Assembly (NCBI RefSeq): GCF_004137085.1
Contig: NZ_QYBC01000003.1
Span: forward strand, 234,217-298,216
Direction of reading: 5' to 3'
DNA length: 64,000 nt
From: Lichenibacterium ramalinae
GTDB taxonomy: Bacteria > Pseudomonadota > Alphaproteobacteria > Rhizobiales > Beijerinckiaceae
Shown here: positions 43,988-52,547 of the stretch, in pieces
Layout of the letters: the number at the start of each line of letters is the position of its first letter
Numbering within the stretch: position 1 is the stretch's first letter
The notes under the pieces: generated by a model
Told to the model about the DNA's origin: nothing
Seen by the model: only the letters and a program-made list of their open reading frames with translations
Database searches by the model: none
Made by a program: the position numbers and the translations under genes

Positions 43988-45363
43988 GCGTCGCCGCCGA
44001 ACCGTGGCGGCTCGGCGTCGCCGACCTCGCGGCGGCGTTCGGGGCCGGCGACCTCGACCCCGAAACCCTGCTCGACGCGCTGCTCGACCGCATCGCGCGG
44101 CGCGACCCGGCCCTCAACACCCTCGTGGCGATCGATGCCCAGGGCGCGCGTGCCGCGGCCCGGGACAGCGCCGCCCGGTGGCGGGCCGGTGCTCCCCGAT
44201 CCGCCATCGACGGCGTGCCGCTGACCGTCAAGGACAACCTGCTGATGGCGGGCCTGCCCGCCACCTGGGGGAGCCGGGCCTATGCGGGTTTCCTCCCCGC
44301 CGAGGACGAGGCGCCGGTGGCCCGGCTGCGCGCCGCCGGGGCAGTGCTGCTGGGCAAGACCAACGTCCCCGAACTCACGCTCGAAGGCTATACGTCGAAC
44401 CTGCTCTTCGGCACGACGCGCAACCCGTGGGATCCCGCCCTGACGCCGGGCGGATCGAGCGGTGGCGCCGCGGCCGGCGTCGCGGCGGGCTTCGTGCCTG
44501 CCGCCATCGGTACCGACGGCGGCGGCTCCATCCGCCGGCCCGCCGCCCACACCGGCCTCGTGGGCTTCAAGCCCTCGATCGGCCGGATCCCGCGTGCCGG
44601 CGGCTTTCCCGAGACGCTGCACGACTTCGAGGTGATCGGCACGCTGACCCGCTCGGTCGGCGATGCGGCGCTGCTCGACGCCGTCCTGTCGGGCGAGGCG
44701 GCGCCCGCGCCCGCGCCGCGGCCGATGCGCATCCTCCACGTGCCGCGCTTCGGCGACGCGCCGCTCGACCCGGAGGTGGCGGCGGCCTGCGAGGCCGCGG
44801 CCGGCGCCCTGGCGGCGGCCGGCCACACCGTCGACACCGGGCCCGTCTTCTTCGACCGCGCCGCCGTCGACGAGATTTGGCGCGTGGTGGGCCGGGCAGG
44901 GGTGGCGCGCGTGGCACGGCTCACGGGCGGGCGCCTCCTCGCCGAGGGCGGGCCGACGATCCGCGCCATGGCGGAGGAGGGGGCGCGACTGTCGGGGGCC
45001 GATTATGCCGATGCCATGTCGGCCCTGGCGGCCTTCCGTCGCGCCGTCGCCCAACTTTTCGACCGGCACGACCTCGTCTTCATGCCGAGCGCCGCCGCCC
45101 TGCCGTGGCGGGCCGAGGAGGCCTACCCGGCCACGATCGACGGGCAGATTGTGGGCCCGCGCGGCCACGCCATCTACACGGGCTGGGTCAATGCCGCGGG
45201 CCTGCCCGCCATGGCGTTGCCGCTCGCCCCGTCCCGCGCGGGCCTGCCGATCGGCGGCCAGTTCGTCGCCGCTGCCGGCCGCGACGCCGATCTCCTGGCC
45301 TTCGCCGCCTCCGTCGCGCCGCGGCTCGCGACGCCGTCCTGGCCTGCCTTCGCAGAGGCCTGA
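43984..45363 (+). CDS. Amidase-signature-family hydrolase (candidate ureidomalonase or AtzE-like)
   Basis: 459 aa with Lys in LTVKDNLLMAG (about residue 82), TPGGSSGGAAAGVAAGFVP (about 155) and GTDGGGSIRRPAAHTG (about 180), the complete Ser-cisSer-Lys set. The GTG start overlaps the barbiturase stop (GTGA). Known ureidomalonases and carboxybiuret hydrolases of barbiturate and triazine pathways belong to this superfamily, so the assignment rests on the neighbour rather than on specific residues. Confidence 0.87.
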   Translation: MSVAAEPWRLGVADLAAAFGAGDLDPETLLDALLDRIARRDPALNTLVAIDAQGARAAARDSAARWRAGAPRSAIDGVPLTVKDNLLMAGLPATWGSRAYAGFLPAEDEAPVARLRAAGAVLLGKTNVPELTLEGYTSNLLFGTTRNPWDPALTPGGSSGGAAAGVAAGFVPAAIGTDGGGSIRRPAAHTGLVGFKPSIGRIPRAGGFPETLHDFEVIGTLTRSVGDAALLDAVLSGEAAPAPAPRPMRILHVPRFGDAPLDPEVAAACEAAAGALAAAGHTVDTGPVFFDRAAVDEIWRVVGRAGVARVARLTGGRLLAEGGPTIRAMAEEGARLSGADYADAMSALAAFRRAVAQLFDRHDLVFMPSAAALPWRAEEAYPATIDGQIVGPRGHAIYTGWVNAAGLPAMALPLAPSRAGLPIGGQFVAAAGRDADLLAFAASVAPRLATPSWPAFAEA

Positions 45364-46602
45364 ATGAGCCGTACCAAGCCCAGGATCGTCGTCGTCGGGG
45401 CCGGGATCGCGGGCAGCCTCATCGTCTCGGGTCTGCGCGACCGGACGGATTGCGAGGTCGTCTGCCTCGAGCGGGCCGGTGCCGCCGATCATGCGGAAGC
45501 CGGCACGGGCCTCAACATCGGCCCCAACGCCATGGCGTGCCTCGACCTGCACCTGCCGCGCGAGGCGGCGGCCATCCGCGCCGCGAGCCTGCCCTGGAAC
45601 CGCTGGACCGTGGCGCTGACGTCGGGCGAGGTCCTGATGGACCTGCCGCTCGCGCGCGTCGCCGACACGCCCGGCATCCGCATCCGCTGGGCGGAGCTTT
45701 ACGCGCTGTTGCGGAGGCCGATCGCACCCTTCGTGACCTATGGGGCCGAGGTGACGGAGTGCGTGATGGCGGCCGGGGACCGGGCGGTGCGCTACCGCGA
45801 CCGAACCACCGGGGAATCGCGGGAGATCCGCGACATCGATCTGCTCGTGGCGGGCGACGGGCGCTATTCCCTGGTGCGCCAAGCCGTGCTCGGCGGTCCC
45901 GAGGTGCCGCACATGCTCGACGTGTGCCTCTACCGCATCCTGTTTCCGGCCGGGCCCGTCTGCCCGATCGACGACTACGGCCAATGGTTCAACGGGCCGA
46001 ACCGGCTGCTCGCCTTCCGGGTGCCGGGCGACCTCGTTTATTGCGCCGGCTCCTTCCCGATCCCGCCCGGCGCCGCGACGCCCGACCACATGAAGCGACC
46101 CGAAGCCCTGGCCGCCCGGTACCGGCCGGCTGGCCGGCCACCTTCGCGCGAGGCCGCCTACCTCATCGATGCCGTGGTGCGGAACGTCGATGCCATCCAC
46201 TGGGCCCGGCTGCAGGAGGGCTGCGTCACGTTCAGCGGCACTCCGGGCGTGCTTCTGATGGGCGACGCTGCCCACCCCATGGTGCCGACGCTCGGGCAGG
46301 GGGCCACCCAGGCCTGCGAGGACGCCTGCGTGGCGGTGGACGAGATCGCGGCGGCTCTGTCGGCCGGCCAGCCTCTCGACCGCGTCCCGGCCTGGGTCGA
46401 GGAGCGCCGGGCCGAGCGGGCTCGCTTCGTCGTCTCCCTCTCCCGCGACGCCACCGACACGATGCTGGCCGGCGCCGATCCGGTGGCAGGCACTGCCCTG
46501 AAGGCGACACCGGCGTTCCAGGGCAGGTTGAGCCGGCTTTACCGCGACATCCCGGAGCGGCGGTCGGTCGGCCGAGCGAGGGATGTCGATTCGGTTGAAT
46601 GA
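45364..46602 (+). CDS. FAD-dependent aromatic-ring/heterocycle monooxygenase
   Basis: 412 aa group A flavoprotein monooxygenase. FAD motifs are GAGIAGS near residue 12, the DG motif LVAGDGRYSLVR (about 162) and GDAAHPMVPTLGQGATQ (about 300). The same fold covers HpxO-type urate hydroxylases and p-hydroxybenzoate hydroxylases. It starts directly after the amidase stop. In this operon it may hydroxylate a pyrimidine or purine ring upstream of ring opening; without structural comparison this stays an inference. Confidence 0.87.
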   Translation: MSRTKPRIVVVGAGIAGSLIVSGLRDRTDCEVVCLERAGAADHAEAGTGLNIGPNAMACLDLHLPREAAAIRAASLPWNRWTVALTSGEVLMDLPLARVADTPGIRIRWAELYALLRRPIAPFVTYGAEVTECVMAAGDRAVRYRDRTTGESREIRDIDLLVAGDGRYSLVRQAVLGGPEVPHMLDVCLYRILFPAGPVCPIDDYGQWFNGPNRLLAFRVPGDLVYCAGSFPIPPGAATPDHMKRPEALAARYRPAGRPPSREAAYLIDAVVRNVDAIHWARLQEGCVTFSGTPGVLLMGDAAHPMVPTLGQGATQACEDACVAVDEIAAALSAGQPLDRVPAWVEERRAERARFVVSLSRDATDTMLAGADPVAGTALKATPAFQGRLSRLYRDIPERRSVGRARDVDSVE

Positions 46603-46695
46603 TGGGCGAGTGCCCGAATGGCGGCGACCACCGGTTCGACGGCGGTTCTGCGAGCGCCCGTCGTCGACGGCGTCGGCACCCGCGGCGTCGTCCGC

Positions 46696-47466
46696 TCATG
46701 AGAAGAGGACGCCGCCGTTCACATCGATCGTCGCGCCGGTGATGTAGGTGCTGTCGGGCGAGGCGAGGAACGCGATGGCGGCGGCGATCTCGGCCGGCTC
46801 AGCGGCCCGTCCCAAGGGGATCTTGTCCCATTCGGCCTGCTTGATCGCTTCGAAGCTCGTGCCGCGCTGATCGGCTTCCTCCCGCAGGGCGGTGAAATGC
46901 ATCGGGGTCGCGATGTTGCCGGGCGCGACCGAGTTGACGCGGATCCGATCGACCGCCAACTCTGCCGCGACACTCTGGGTCAGCGAGATCAAGCCGGCCT
47001 TCGAGGCGCAGTAGGCGCTGAACATCCCGTGGCCGCTGTGTCCGAACCAGCTCGAGACGGTGACGATCGAGGCACCGCGGGCTTGCCTGAGCGCGGGTAT
47101 GAACCGCTTGATCATCAGAACGTTCGCCCGCAGGTTCACCGACATCACGCGGTCCCACTCGTCCATGTCGAGCGCCTCGATGGAGACGACCTGCTGTAAC
47201 GTGCCGGCGACGAGACCCAGGAAGGTCAGGTGGCCGCCGAGGGATCTGACGGCCGCGTCGATCGCCTCGACGCCGGTGGACCCGGAGATGTCGGCCGCGA
47301 CACCGATCACGCGGCCCTTGGCGTCCCTGCCGACCTCGTCGGCGATCGCCATGACGGCCGCGGTGATGTCGGTCAGGACCAGCGACCAGCCGTCCCGCGC
47401 GAAGCGCTCGGCCGCTGCTCGGCCGACGCCGCCGGCCGCACCCGTGATGATCCCGATACGATCCAT
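46696..47466 (-). CDS. Short-chain dehydrogenase/reductase
   Basis: 256 aa SDR with cofactor loop TGAAGGVGRA (about residue 8), Asp32-type residue in VLTDIT (suggesting NAD preference), catalytic Ser in VTVSSWFGHSG and YCASK (Tyr/Lys, about 155). The end ITGATIDVNGG is typical. It converges with the FAD monooxygenase gene and lies downstream of a second SDR gene on the same strand. The NNAG motif is replaced by LVAGT. Substrate unknown. Confidence 0.85.
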   Translation of the reverse strand: MDRIGIITGAAGGVGRAAAERFARDGWSLVLTDITAAVMAIADEVGRDAKGRVIGVAADISGSTGVEAIDAAVRSLGGHLTFLGLVAGTLQQVVSIEALDMDEWDRVMSVNLRANVLMIKRFIPALRQARGASIVTVSSWFGHSGHGMFSAYCASKAGLISLTQSVAAELAVDRIRVNSVAPGNIATPMHFTALREEADQRGTSFEAIKQAEWDKIPLGRAAEPAEIAAAIAFLASPDSTYITGATIDVNGGVLFS

Positions 47467-47558
47467 GATAGGGCCCGGTTTGGTCGTGGATGGCGGAAGC
47501 GGCCGTCGCGCACCGAAAGGCGCCGAGGCGACGGCGGCCTCGTCGCCCGCTCCTGCGG

Positions 47559-48332
47559 TCAGGCGGCGCTGTACCCGGCGTCGACCATCATGAGCTGTCC
47601 CGTCATGCCGCTCGCGGCGTCGGACAGCAGGAAGGCGATGGCCGAGGCGATCTCCTCGCGCCGCAGCAGGCGGCCCATCGGGATGTCGTCGATCCATCGC
47701 TTCAGGACGGCCGGCTGCGTGCGGCCGACCTCCGCCAGCATCTCCGTGTCGGTGTAGCCCGGCCCGACCGCGTTGACCCGCACCCCGGCCGCAGCCCATT
47801 CGCAGCCGAGCACCCGGCACATGTGGGCGACACCCGCCTTGGCGACGTCGTAGCCGACATGGTGCTCGGGGCGGACGTATTTGACGCCGGCGATCGACGA
47901 GAGTGCCACGATGGCACCCTTCTTCTGCGCCACCATGTGGCGCCCGGCACGCCGGACCACGTAGAAGACGCCGTTGAGGTTGATGTCGAGGGCCTGGGAC
48001 CAGTTCTCGTCGCTGTGGTCGACGCTGGCGTCCTCGTAGGACCAGCCCGCATTGGCCACCATGGCGTCGATGCGTCCGTGGCGCGCCACGACGCCATCCA
48101 CGGCGTCATCGACGGCCGGTCGATCGGTGACGTCGAGGACGAGGCCCTCGGCCGCGATGCCCTCGCGCGCGAGGGCCGCCGCCGTTTCGTGGACGAGGGG
48201 GAGGCGGTCGGCGAGGACGACGGTGGCACCCAGCTGCCCCAGGACGCTGGCGATGCACTGGCCGATGCCGCGCGCCGCCCCCGTGACGACGGTGACGCGA
48301 CCATCGAGACGGAAAAGGTGTTCGATGCTCAT
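47559..48332 (-). CDS. Short-chain dehydrogenase/reductase
   Basis: 257 aa SDR with TGAARGIGQ (about residue 18), Asp in VLADRL, NAG (VANAGWSYED, about 90), catalytic Ser in ALSSIAGV and YDVAK (about 156), and the end GQLMMVDAGYS. First gene of a two-SDR unit, 92 bp apart. The FCD-GntR gene is divergent from it, and a palindrome in the gap may control both. Confidence 0.86.
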   Translation of the reverse strand: MSIEHLFRLDGRVTVVTGAARGIGQCIASVLGQLGATVVLADRLPLVHETAAALAREGIAAEGLVLDVTDRPAVDDAVDGVVARHGRIDAMVANAGWSYEDASVDHSDENWSQALDINLNGVFYVVRRAGRHMVAQKKGAIVALSSIAGVKYVRPEHHVGYDVAKAGVAHMCRVLGCEWAAAGVRVNAVGPGYTDTEMLAEVGRTQPAVLKRWIDDIPMGRLLRREEIASAIAFLLSDAASGMTGQLMMVDAGYSAA

Positions 48333-48797
48333 CCCGGCTCTCACGCTGCCGTCTTGACGAGGGCCGCCGTGCCTCCGCGTCCGATGCGGCGCATGACCAG
48401 ACTGGCCGTCGAGCCCATTTTCCCCTCCATGCCGCGCTTGCCGCCTTGTGGCCGAGGCTGCCGGTTCGAAGGGTCTTTCCAAGGATGGCCCATGTCAAGG
48501 TTATTTTCCAAAATTCGTTAGGCGAACCCCACCGGGGCTCCGCGGGTCCGGCCCCGGTGCCGAGGCCGTGGCCATGTCCCGGTCTGAAGGCGGGTCGGCA
48601 CTCTGCAGGGTGGCGGGTCGTCGACGGGGGTCTGCCGACGGCCCCGATGCCCCTCTGAACTTTCCACGTTTCGTGTCATAGGAGGGGAATGTCGGCTTGC
48701 CGGCGACGCCGACGTCCCTACGATCGACGGGGTCGCGCTGCGCGGCGCTGGCTCGCCGCCGCGTTGGAAGGCAAGTCGGGGAGCTGGGGCTGACGCA
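48333..48797. other. Divergent promoter gap between an SDR gene and a GntR gene
   Basis: 465 bp without a convincing gene. It contains the ATTTTCCAAAAT dyad (listed separately), and a second TTTCCAC-type run near 48660. The rest is GC-rich with only short shadow frames. Confidence 0.5.
48503..48514. promoter_or_regulatory. ATTTTCCAAAAT dyad, candidate GntR operator
   Basis: Near-perfect dyad (ATTTT-CC-AAAAT) in the divergent gap between the SDR unit and the GntR gene. The core TTTCCAAAAT recurs exactly at 49533-49542, between the GntR gene and the ketopantoate-reductase-like gene. Such AT-rich blocks are rare in this DNA, and the two copies bracket the regulator gene. Confidence 0.45.
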
Positions 48798-49478
48798 GTG
48801 AGGGACAAGGAAACCGGGCTCACCAGAGCGACGTCTGTCTACGACAGCATCCGGCGTGACATCATGCGCGGAGAGATCCGCCCGGGCGAGAAGCTCCTCT
48901 TCGATGTGTTGCGCGACAGGTACTCGAGCGGCATCAGCCCGCTGAGAGAGGCGCTGAACAGGCTCTATTCCGAGGGTTGGGTGGCGCGGGAGGAACAGCG
49001 AGGGTTCAGGGCCGCCGAAACATCCGAAGAAGAGCTGCGCAAACTGGTCGAGACGCGCGTCATGGTGGAGGGTGCGGCGATCACCTCGGCTCTCCAGTTG
49101 AAGGATGTGGCGGCAGAAGAGCATCTCGTTCTCGTCTTCCATCGACTCAGGAAGGCGCATCGTTTCGTGGACGGTCAGCGCTCGGAGAACTGGGAAAGAC
49201 TTCACAAGGAGTTTCACGCCTCGCTGATCGCCGGCGCGAAGCTGCCCAGAGTGACGGCGTTCTGTTCGCAACTGTTCGACGTCGCCGAACGCTATAGAAT
49301 ACTCTACGCGTCCGGATATCCCGAACGCAACGAGCGGGACGAGCACGGTCGGATCCTGGACGCCTATCTGAACGGCGATGCGAACCTCACGGTGGAACTG
49401 CTGTCGGCTCACTACACCGTGACGCTGCATATGATCTTGGGCGCATCCTTCGAATCCAACGGCGCGCGCGGCCCCTGA
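48798..49478 (+). CDS. GntR family regulator
   Basis: 226 aa: winged helix (about residues 10-75, SSGISPLREALNRLYSEG) and an FCD-type C-terminal domain (about 85-215, with RLHKEFHASLIAG and DEHGRILDAYLNG). The start is a GTG. The C-terminal domain keeps the Asp/His ligand pattern of metal-binding FCD proteins. It probably controls the divergent SDR genes and the reductase gene downstream. Confidence 0.85.
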   Translation: MRDKETGLTRATSVYDSIRRDIMRGEIRPGEKLLFDVLRDRYSSGISPLREALNRLYSEGWVAREEQRGFRAAETSEEELRKLVETRVMVEGAAITSALQLKDVAAEEHLVLVFHRLRKAHRFVDGQRSENWERLHKEFHASLIAGAKLPRVTAFCSQLFDVAERYRILYASGYPERNERDEHGRILDAYLNGDANLTVELLSAHYTVTLHMILGASFESNGARGP

Positions 49479-49532
49479 CATCACCGAGCGATCGGACGCG
49501 CCGCGGCGCGACACGCGATGGCCCCGGCTGAC

Positions 49533-49542
49533 TTTCCAAAAT
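49533..49542. promoter_or_regulatory. Second copy of the TTTCCAAAAT motif
   Basis: Same 10-base core as at 48503-48514, 171 bases upstream of the ketopantoate-reductase-like gene. Recurrence on both sides of the GntR gene suggests a shared operator. Confidence 0.4.
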
Positions 49543-49713
49543 ATCCCTATCTTGCCTATCGAATGGAAAGACTGTCTCATGGGCGAGCCCCAGGGTCGAC
49601 CCCTCGGGCGTGTCGTGCGGTCCCGACGTCGGGCGTCGGGAGCGCAGGCGGTGGGTCGGTGACGGGGCGTCGCGAAAGCCGACGGGCATGCGCGGGCGAG
49701 CGGGGAGGGGACG

Positions 49714-50754
49714 ATGGCGTGGGACAGGACGGGCGGCCCGAGGATCGCGTTTCTCGGGACGGGTGCTCAGGGAGCTTCCATCGGGGCGGACTTCGTTTTG
49801 GCCGGCCTCGACGTGACCTTCATCGAACAATGGCCCGAACACGTCATGGCCATCCGCGAGAAGGGGATCACGGTCAACCTTCCGACGAGGTCGATCAATG
49901 CCAAGGTGCCTGCGCTGCACCTGTGCCAGGTCGCGGAGATCAAGGAACCGTTCGACCTCGTCTTCCTGGTCATGAAGGCTTACGACACGAAGTGGGCCTG
50001 TCAGCTCATCGAGCCCTGTCTGGCACCGGACGGCTTCATCGTCGGCCTTCAGAATGGCATGACGCACGACGAGATCGCCGAAGTCGTCGGACGTCGTCGC
50101 ACCATCGGCGCCGTGATCGAGATCGCCTCCAACATGTTCGTGCCCGGCGTGACGAACCGCCAGAACGACCATGACGAATCGTGGTTCGCCCTGGGGGCCC
50201 TCGACCCCGCACGGCAGGGGCGCGTCGAAGAGGTCGCGAAGCTGCTGCGTCACAGCGGAACGGTCGAGGTGACGGACGACATCGTCTCGGCGAAGTGGAT
50301 GAAGCTCGTGGTGAACGCTGCAGAGTTGATCCCGTCCGCCATCGTCGACCTGCCTCTGGCGGATGCCGCGCGCGCCCCCGGGATGCTCGACGTCATGCGC
50401 AGCGCCGGGTACGAGGCGATGCAGGCGGCGCTCTGCGACGGCGCCAAGATCGTCTCGATCATCGGCATGCCGCCGGTGATGTCGAACCATCCGGAACGTT
50501 ACGTCGACCAGATCTTCGACGAAGTCCTCAAGACATTCTCGCGACCCGACACGTTGACCACGTCGCTGCAGGACTGGCGGAAGGGACGCAAGGCCGAGAT
50601 CGACGACGTCAACGGATATGTCGTGAAGACGCTCCGGCGCCACGGGCAATCCGCTCCCGTCAACGAACGCGTCGTGGAGATGGCGCTGGAGATCGAGAGC
50701 GGAACGCTCCAGGCTCGGCCGGAGAATGCCAAGCGTCTCGGGGCGATCGGCTGA
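49714..50754 (+). CDS. Ketopantoate reductase (ApbA/PanE) family oxidoreductase
   Basis: 346 aa with an N-terminal NADP-binding fold (FLGTGAQGASIGADF, about residue 13), Lys in LVFLVMKAYDTK (about 88), NGMTHDE (about 115), and the C-terminal helical domain with SAKWMKLVVNA (about 192). True PanE proteins are about 300 aa; the extra length and the catabolic setting suggest a paralogue acting on another 2-keto acid rather than pantothenate synthesis. GGGGAGGGGACG directly precedes the ATG. Confidence 0.82.
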   Translation: MAWDRTGGPRIAFLGTGAQGASIGADFVLAGLDVTFIEQWPEHVMAIREKGITVNLPTRSINAKVPALHLCQVAEIKEPFDLVFLVMKAYDTKWACQLIEPCLAPDGFIVGLQNGMTHDEIAEVVGRRRTIGAVIEIASNMFVPGVTNRQNDHDESWFALGALDPARQGRVEEVAKLLRHSGTVEVTDDIVSAKWMKLVVNAAELIPSAIVDLPLADAARAPGMLDVMRSAGYEAMQAALCDGAKIVSIIGMPPVMSNHPERYVDQIFDEVLKTFSRPDTLTTSLQDWRKGRKAEIDDVNGYVVKTLRRHGQSAPVNERVVEMALEIESGTLQARPENAKRLGAIG

Positions 50755-50787
50755 TGCGAGCGCGGGCGGGTCGCGTCGCCGCCAGCC

Positions 50788-52440
50788 TCACTCGCGCTCC
50801 TGCTCCCGTGCCATCAGCCGGTCGACGGCACCTTGCGCTTCGACCAGGGCCTCGCCGTCGCTGCACTCGCGGCGGAGCGCACGATGCAGGACCTCGCCGA
50901 GGATGCTCTCGATCGCGGTGTATTGGGGGACCTCGGGCCGATGCCGCGTGCTGAGCAAACCGCGCTTGGCCAAACCATCCACGACGGAGATCAGGGGTGA
51001 GCCGGCCAGCACCTCCGGGTCTGCCGCGACGCTGAAGCGGGGCACGACGGGGAAGCCGTTCTTGGCGTGGACCCGCATGGCTTCGGGCGAGGCCATCGAG
51101 GCGATCGCTTCGAAGGCGCGTCGCGCGCGCGCTTCCGGGAGGTTCGACGGCACGGCGAGGAGAAAGCCGCCCATCGGCGTGATGTTGCTGCCGCCCGGGC
51201 CGGCCGGGTGCGGAAGATAGCGCACCTTGCGCTTCACCGCCGACTGGACGTCGTATTCGAAACGGGCCGCCCGCATGGTCCAAACGTACGACAGCGCGCT
51301 CTGCCCGTGGAGGAACAGGTCGAGCCCGCGCTTCCACTCCATGGTGAGCACGTCGGGAGGCGAGACTTCGACGAGCCGATGCATGTAGTCGAGCACCTCG
51401 CGCCCGGCGTGTCCGTCGATCTGGATGGGCGCCGCGCCCGAACCCCGGCCTGGACCGAAGATGCTCCGCCCGCAGGCACCGAGGAAGAACAGGAAGCTGT
51501 GGGCCAGCGGCATGCCCGGCGCGGCGTTCCACACGACGCCGAAGCGTTCGCGCTCGGGCGCGTGATAGGCACGGGCGACGCTCACGACCTCGTCGAAGGT
51601 GCGCGGCGGCGTCCGCCCGCTCTCCTCGAGCCAGTCGCGCCGCGCCGCCATGACCTCCACGGTGACGTAGATCGGGACCCCGAACTGCGTGCCCTGCCAG
51701 GCCCCCGTGTCCCAGACCATCGGCTGGAAGTCGGCCGGATTGATCAGGCTCGGCTCGTTGAAGTTCGCCAGCGGCGCCAGGGCGTGCTTGCTGGCGAATT
51801 CGGCGAGCCAGGGCATGTTGATGGTGATCACGTCGAAGGCCGAGACCTCCGCCCGCGCGTTGGCGGCGAGCCGCTCGTAGAGGTCCGGCAGGACCCTCAT
51901 CTCGAAGTCGCGCCGGATCGCCCGGTTCGACCGGAAGTCGACCCACATGTTGCGCATCGAGGCGAAGTAATTGTCGTCGTGCAGCAGGAAACGCAGCCGC
52001 TCCCCGGCTCGACCCGGGTCGACCGGCGGGCTGCCGGGCACGCCACCGAAATAAACGTCGCTCTCGTCCTCGAGCGGCATGCTGCGGCCGAAGGTTTCGG
52101 CGAGCAGGCATTTGATCTGGCGAGCATAGGTTTCGAACCGCGCCCTCAGATCGGGGCTCGGATGGAGCGTGAAGCTCTTCCCGGTCGCGCTGCGGGACCT
52201 CTTGAGGATGAGGCCCTCGTCGATCATGCGATGCACGCGCCGCAGGGCCGTCGCGTAGGGCAGCTCCGAAACGTCGACCAGGGTCGAGACCGTCACGGGC
52301 TGCCCTCCGATCTCGCACTCGATGAGGTGGGTCACGATGTTCCACGCCGCATCCGGCTCGGGCGAGGCGACGAGCGACACGAAGGGCTGGCGCGTCCCCT
52401 TCAGGAACCGGATCACGCGCTGCAGTTCATATTCGTTCAT
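50788..52440 (-). CDS. Winged-helix protein fused to a periplasmic-type solute-binding domain, no signal peptide
   Basis: 550 aa. Residues 1-120 look like a winged helix-turn-helix of MarR/HTH type: VSTLVDVSELPYATALRRVH followed by the wing EGLILKRSRSATGKSFTL. Residues about 150-540 have the layout of an extracellular solute-binding protein: NMPWLAEFASKHALAPLAN, YHAPERERFGVVW, PMGGFLLAVPSNLPEA. There is no Sec, Tat or lipoprotein signal, so the binding domain should be cytoplasmic. A type-II (MalE-like) binding domain fused to a DNA-binding domain is not a standard regulator family I can name; LacI and LysR proteins show that the idea works with other binding folds. It lies between the reductase gene and the hydroxyquinol operon on the same strand as the latter. 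Confidence 0.8.
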   Translation of the reverse strand: MNEYELQRVIRFLKGTRQPFVSLVASPEPDAAWNIVTHLIECEIGGQPVTVSTLVDVSELPYATALRRVHRMIDEGLILKRSRSATGKSFTLHPSPDLRARFETYARQIKCLLAETFGRSMPLEDESDVYFGGVPGSPPVDPGRAGERLRFLLHDDNYFASMRNMWVDFRSNRAIRRDFEMRVLPDLYERLAANARAEVSAFDVITINMPWLAEFASKHALAPLANFNEPSLINPADFQPMVWDTGAWQGTQFGVPIYVTVEVMAARRDWLEESGRTPPRTFDEVVSVARAYHAPERERFGVVWNAAPGMPLAHSFLFFLGACGRSIFGPGRGSGAAPIQIDGHAGREVLDYMHRLVEVSPPDVLTMEWKRGLDLFLHGQSALSYVWTMRAARFEYDVQSAVKRKVRYLPHPAGPGGSNITPMGGFLLAVPSNLPEARARRAFEAIASMASPEAMRVHAKNGFPVVPRFSVAADPEVLAGSPLISVVDGLAKRGLLSTRHRPEVPQYTAIESILGEVLHRALRRECSDGEALVEAQGAVDRLMAREQERE

Positions 52441-52547
52441 CGCGGCTCGCCGGAGTTCGACACCATGGCGGGAAACCCGTTCATCGTCGGAGACGGAGAT
52501 CCGACCCCTCGATCGCGGCGAGGGCTCCGAAGGCGAAGGCGCTCCCC

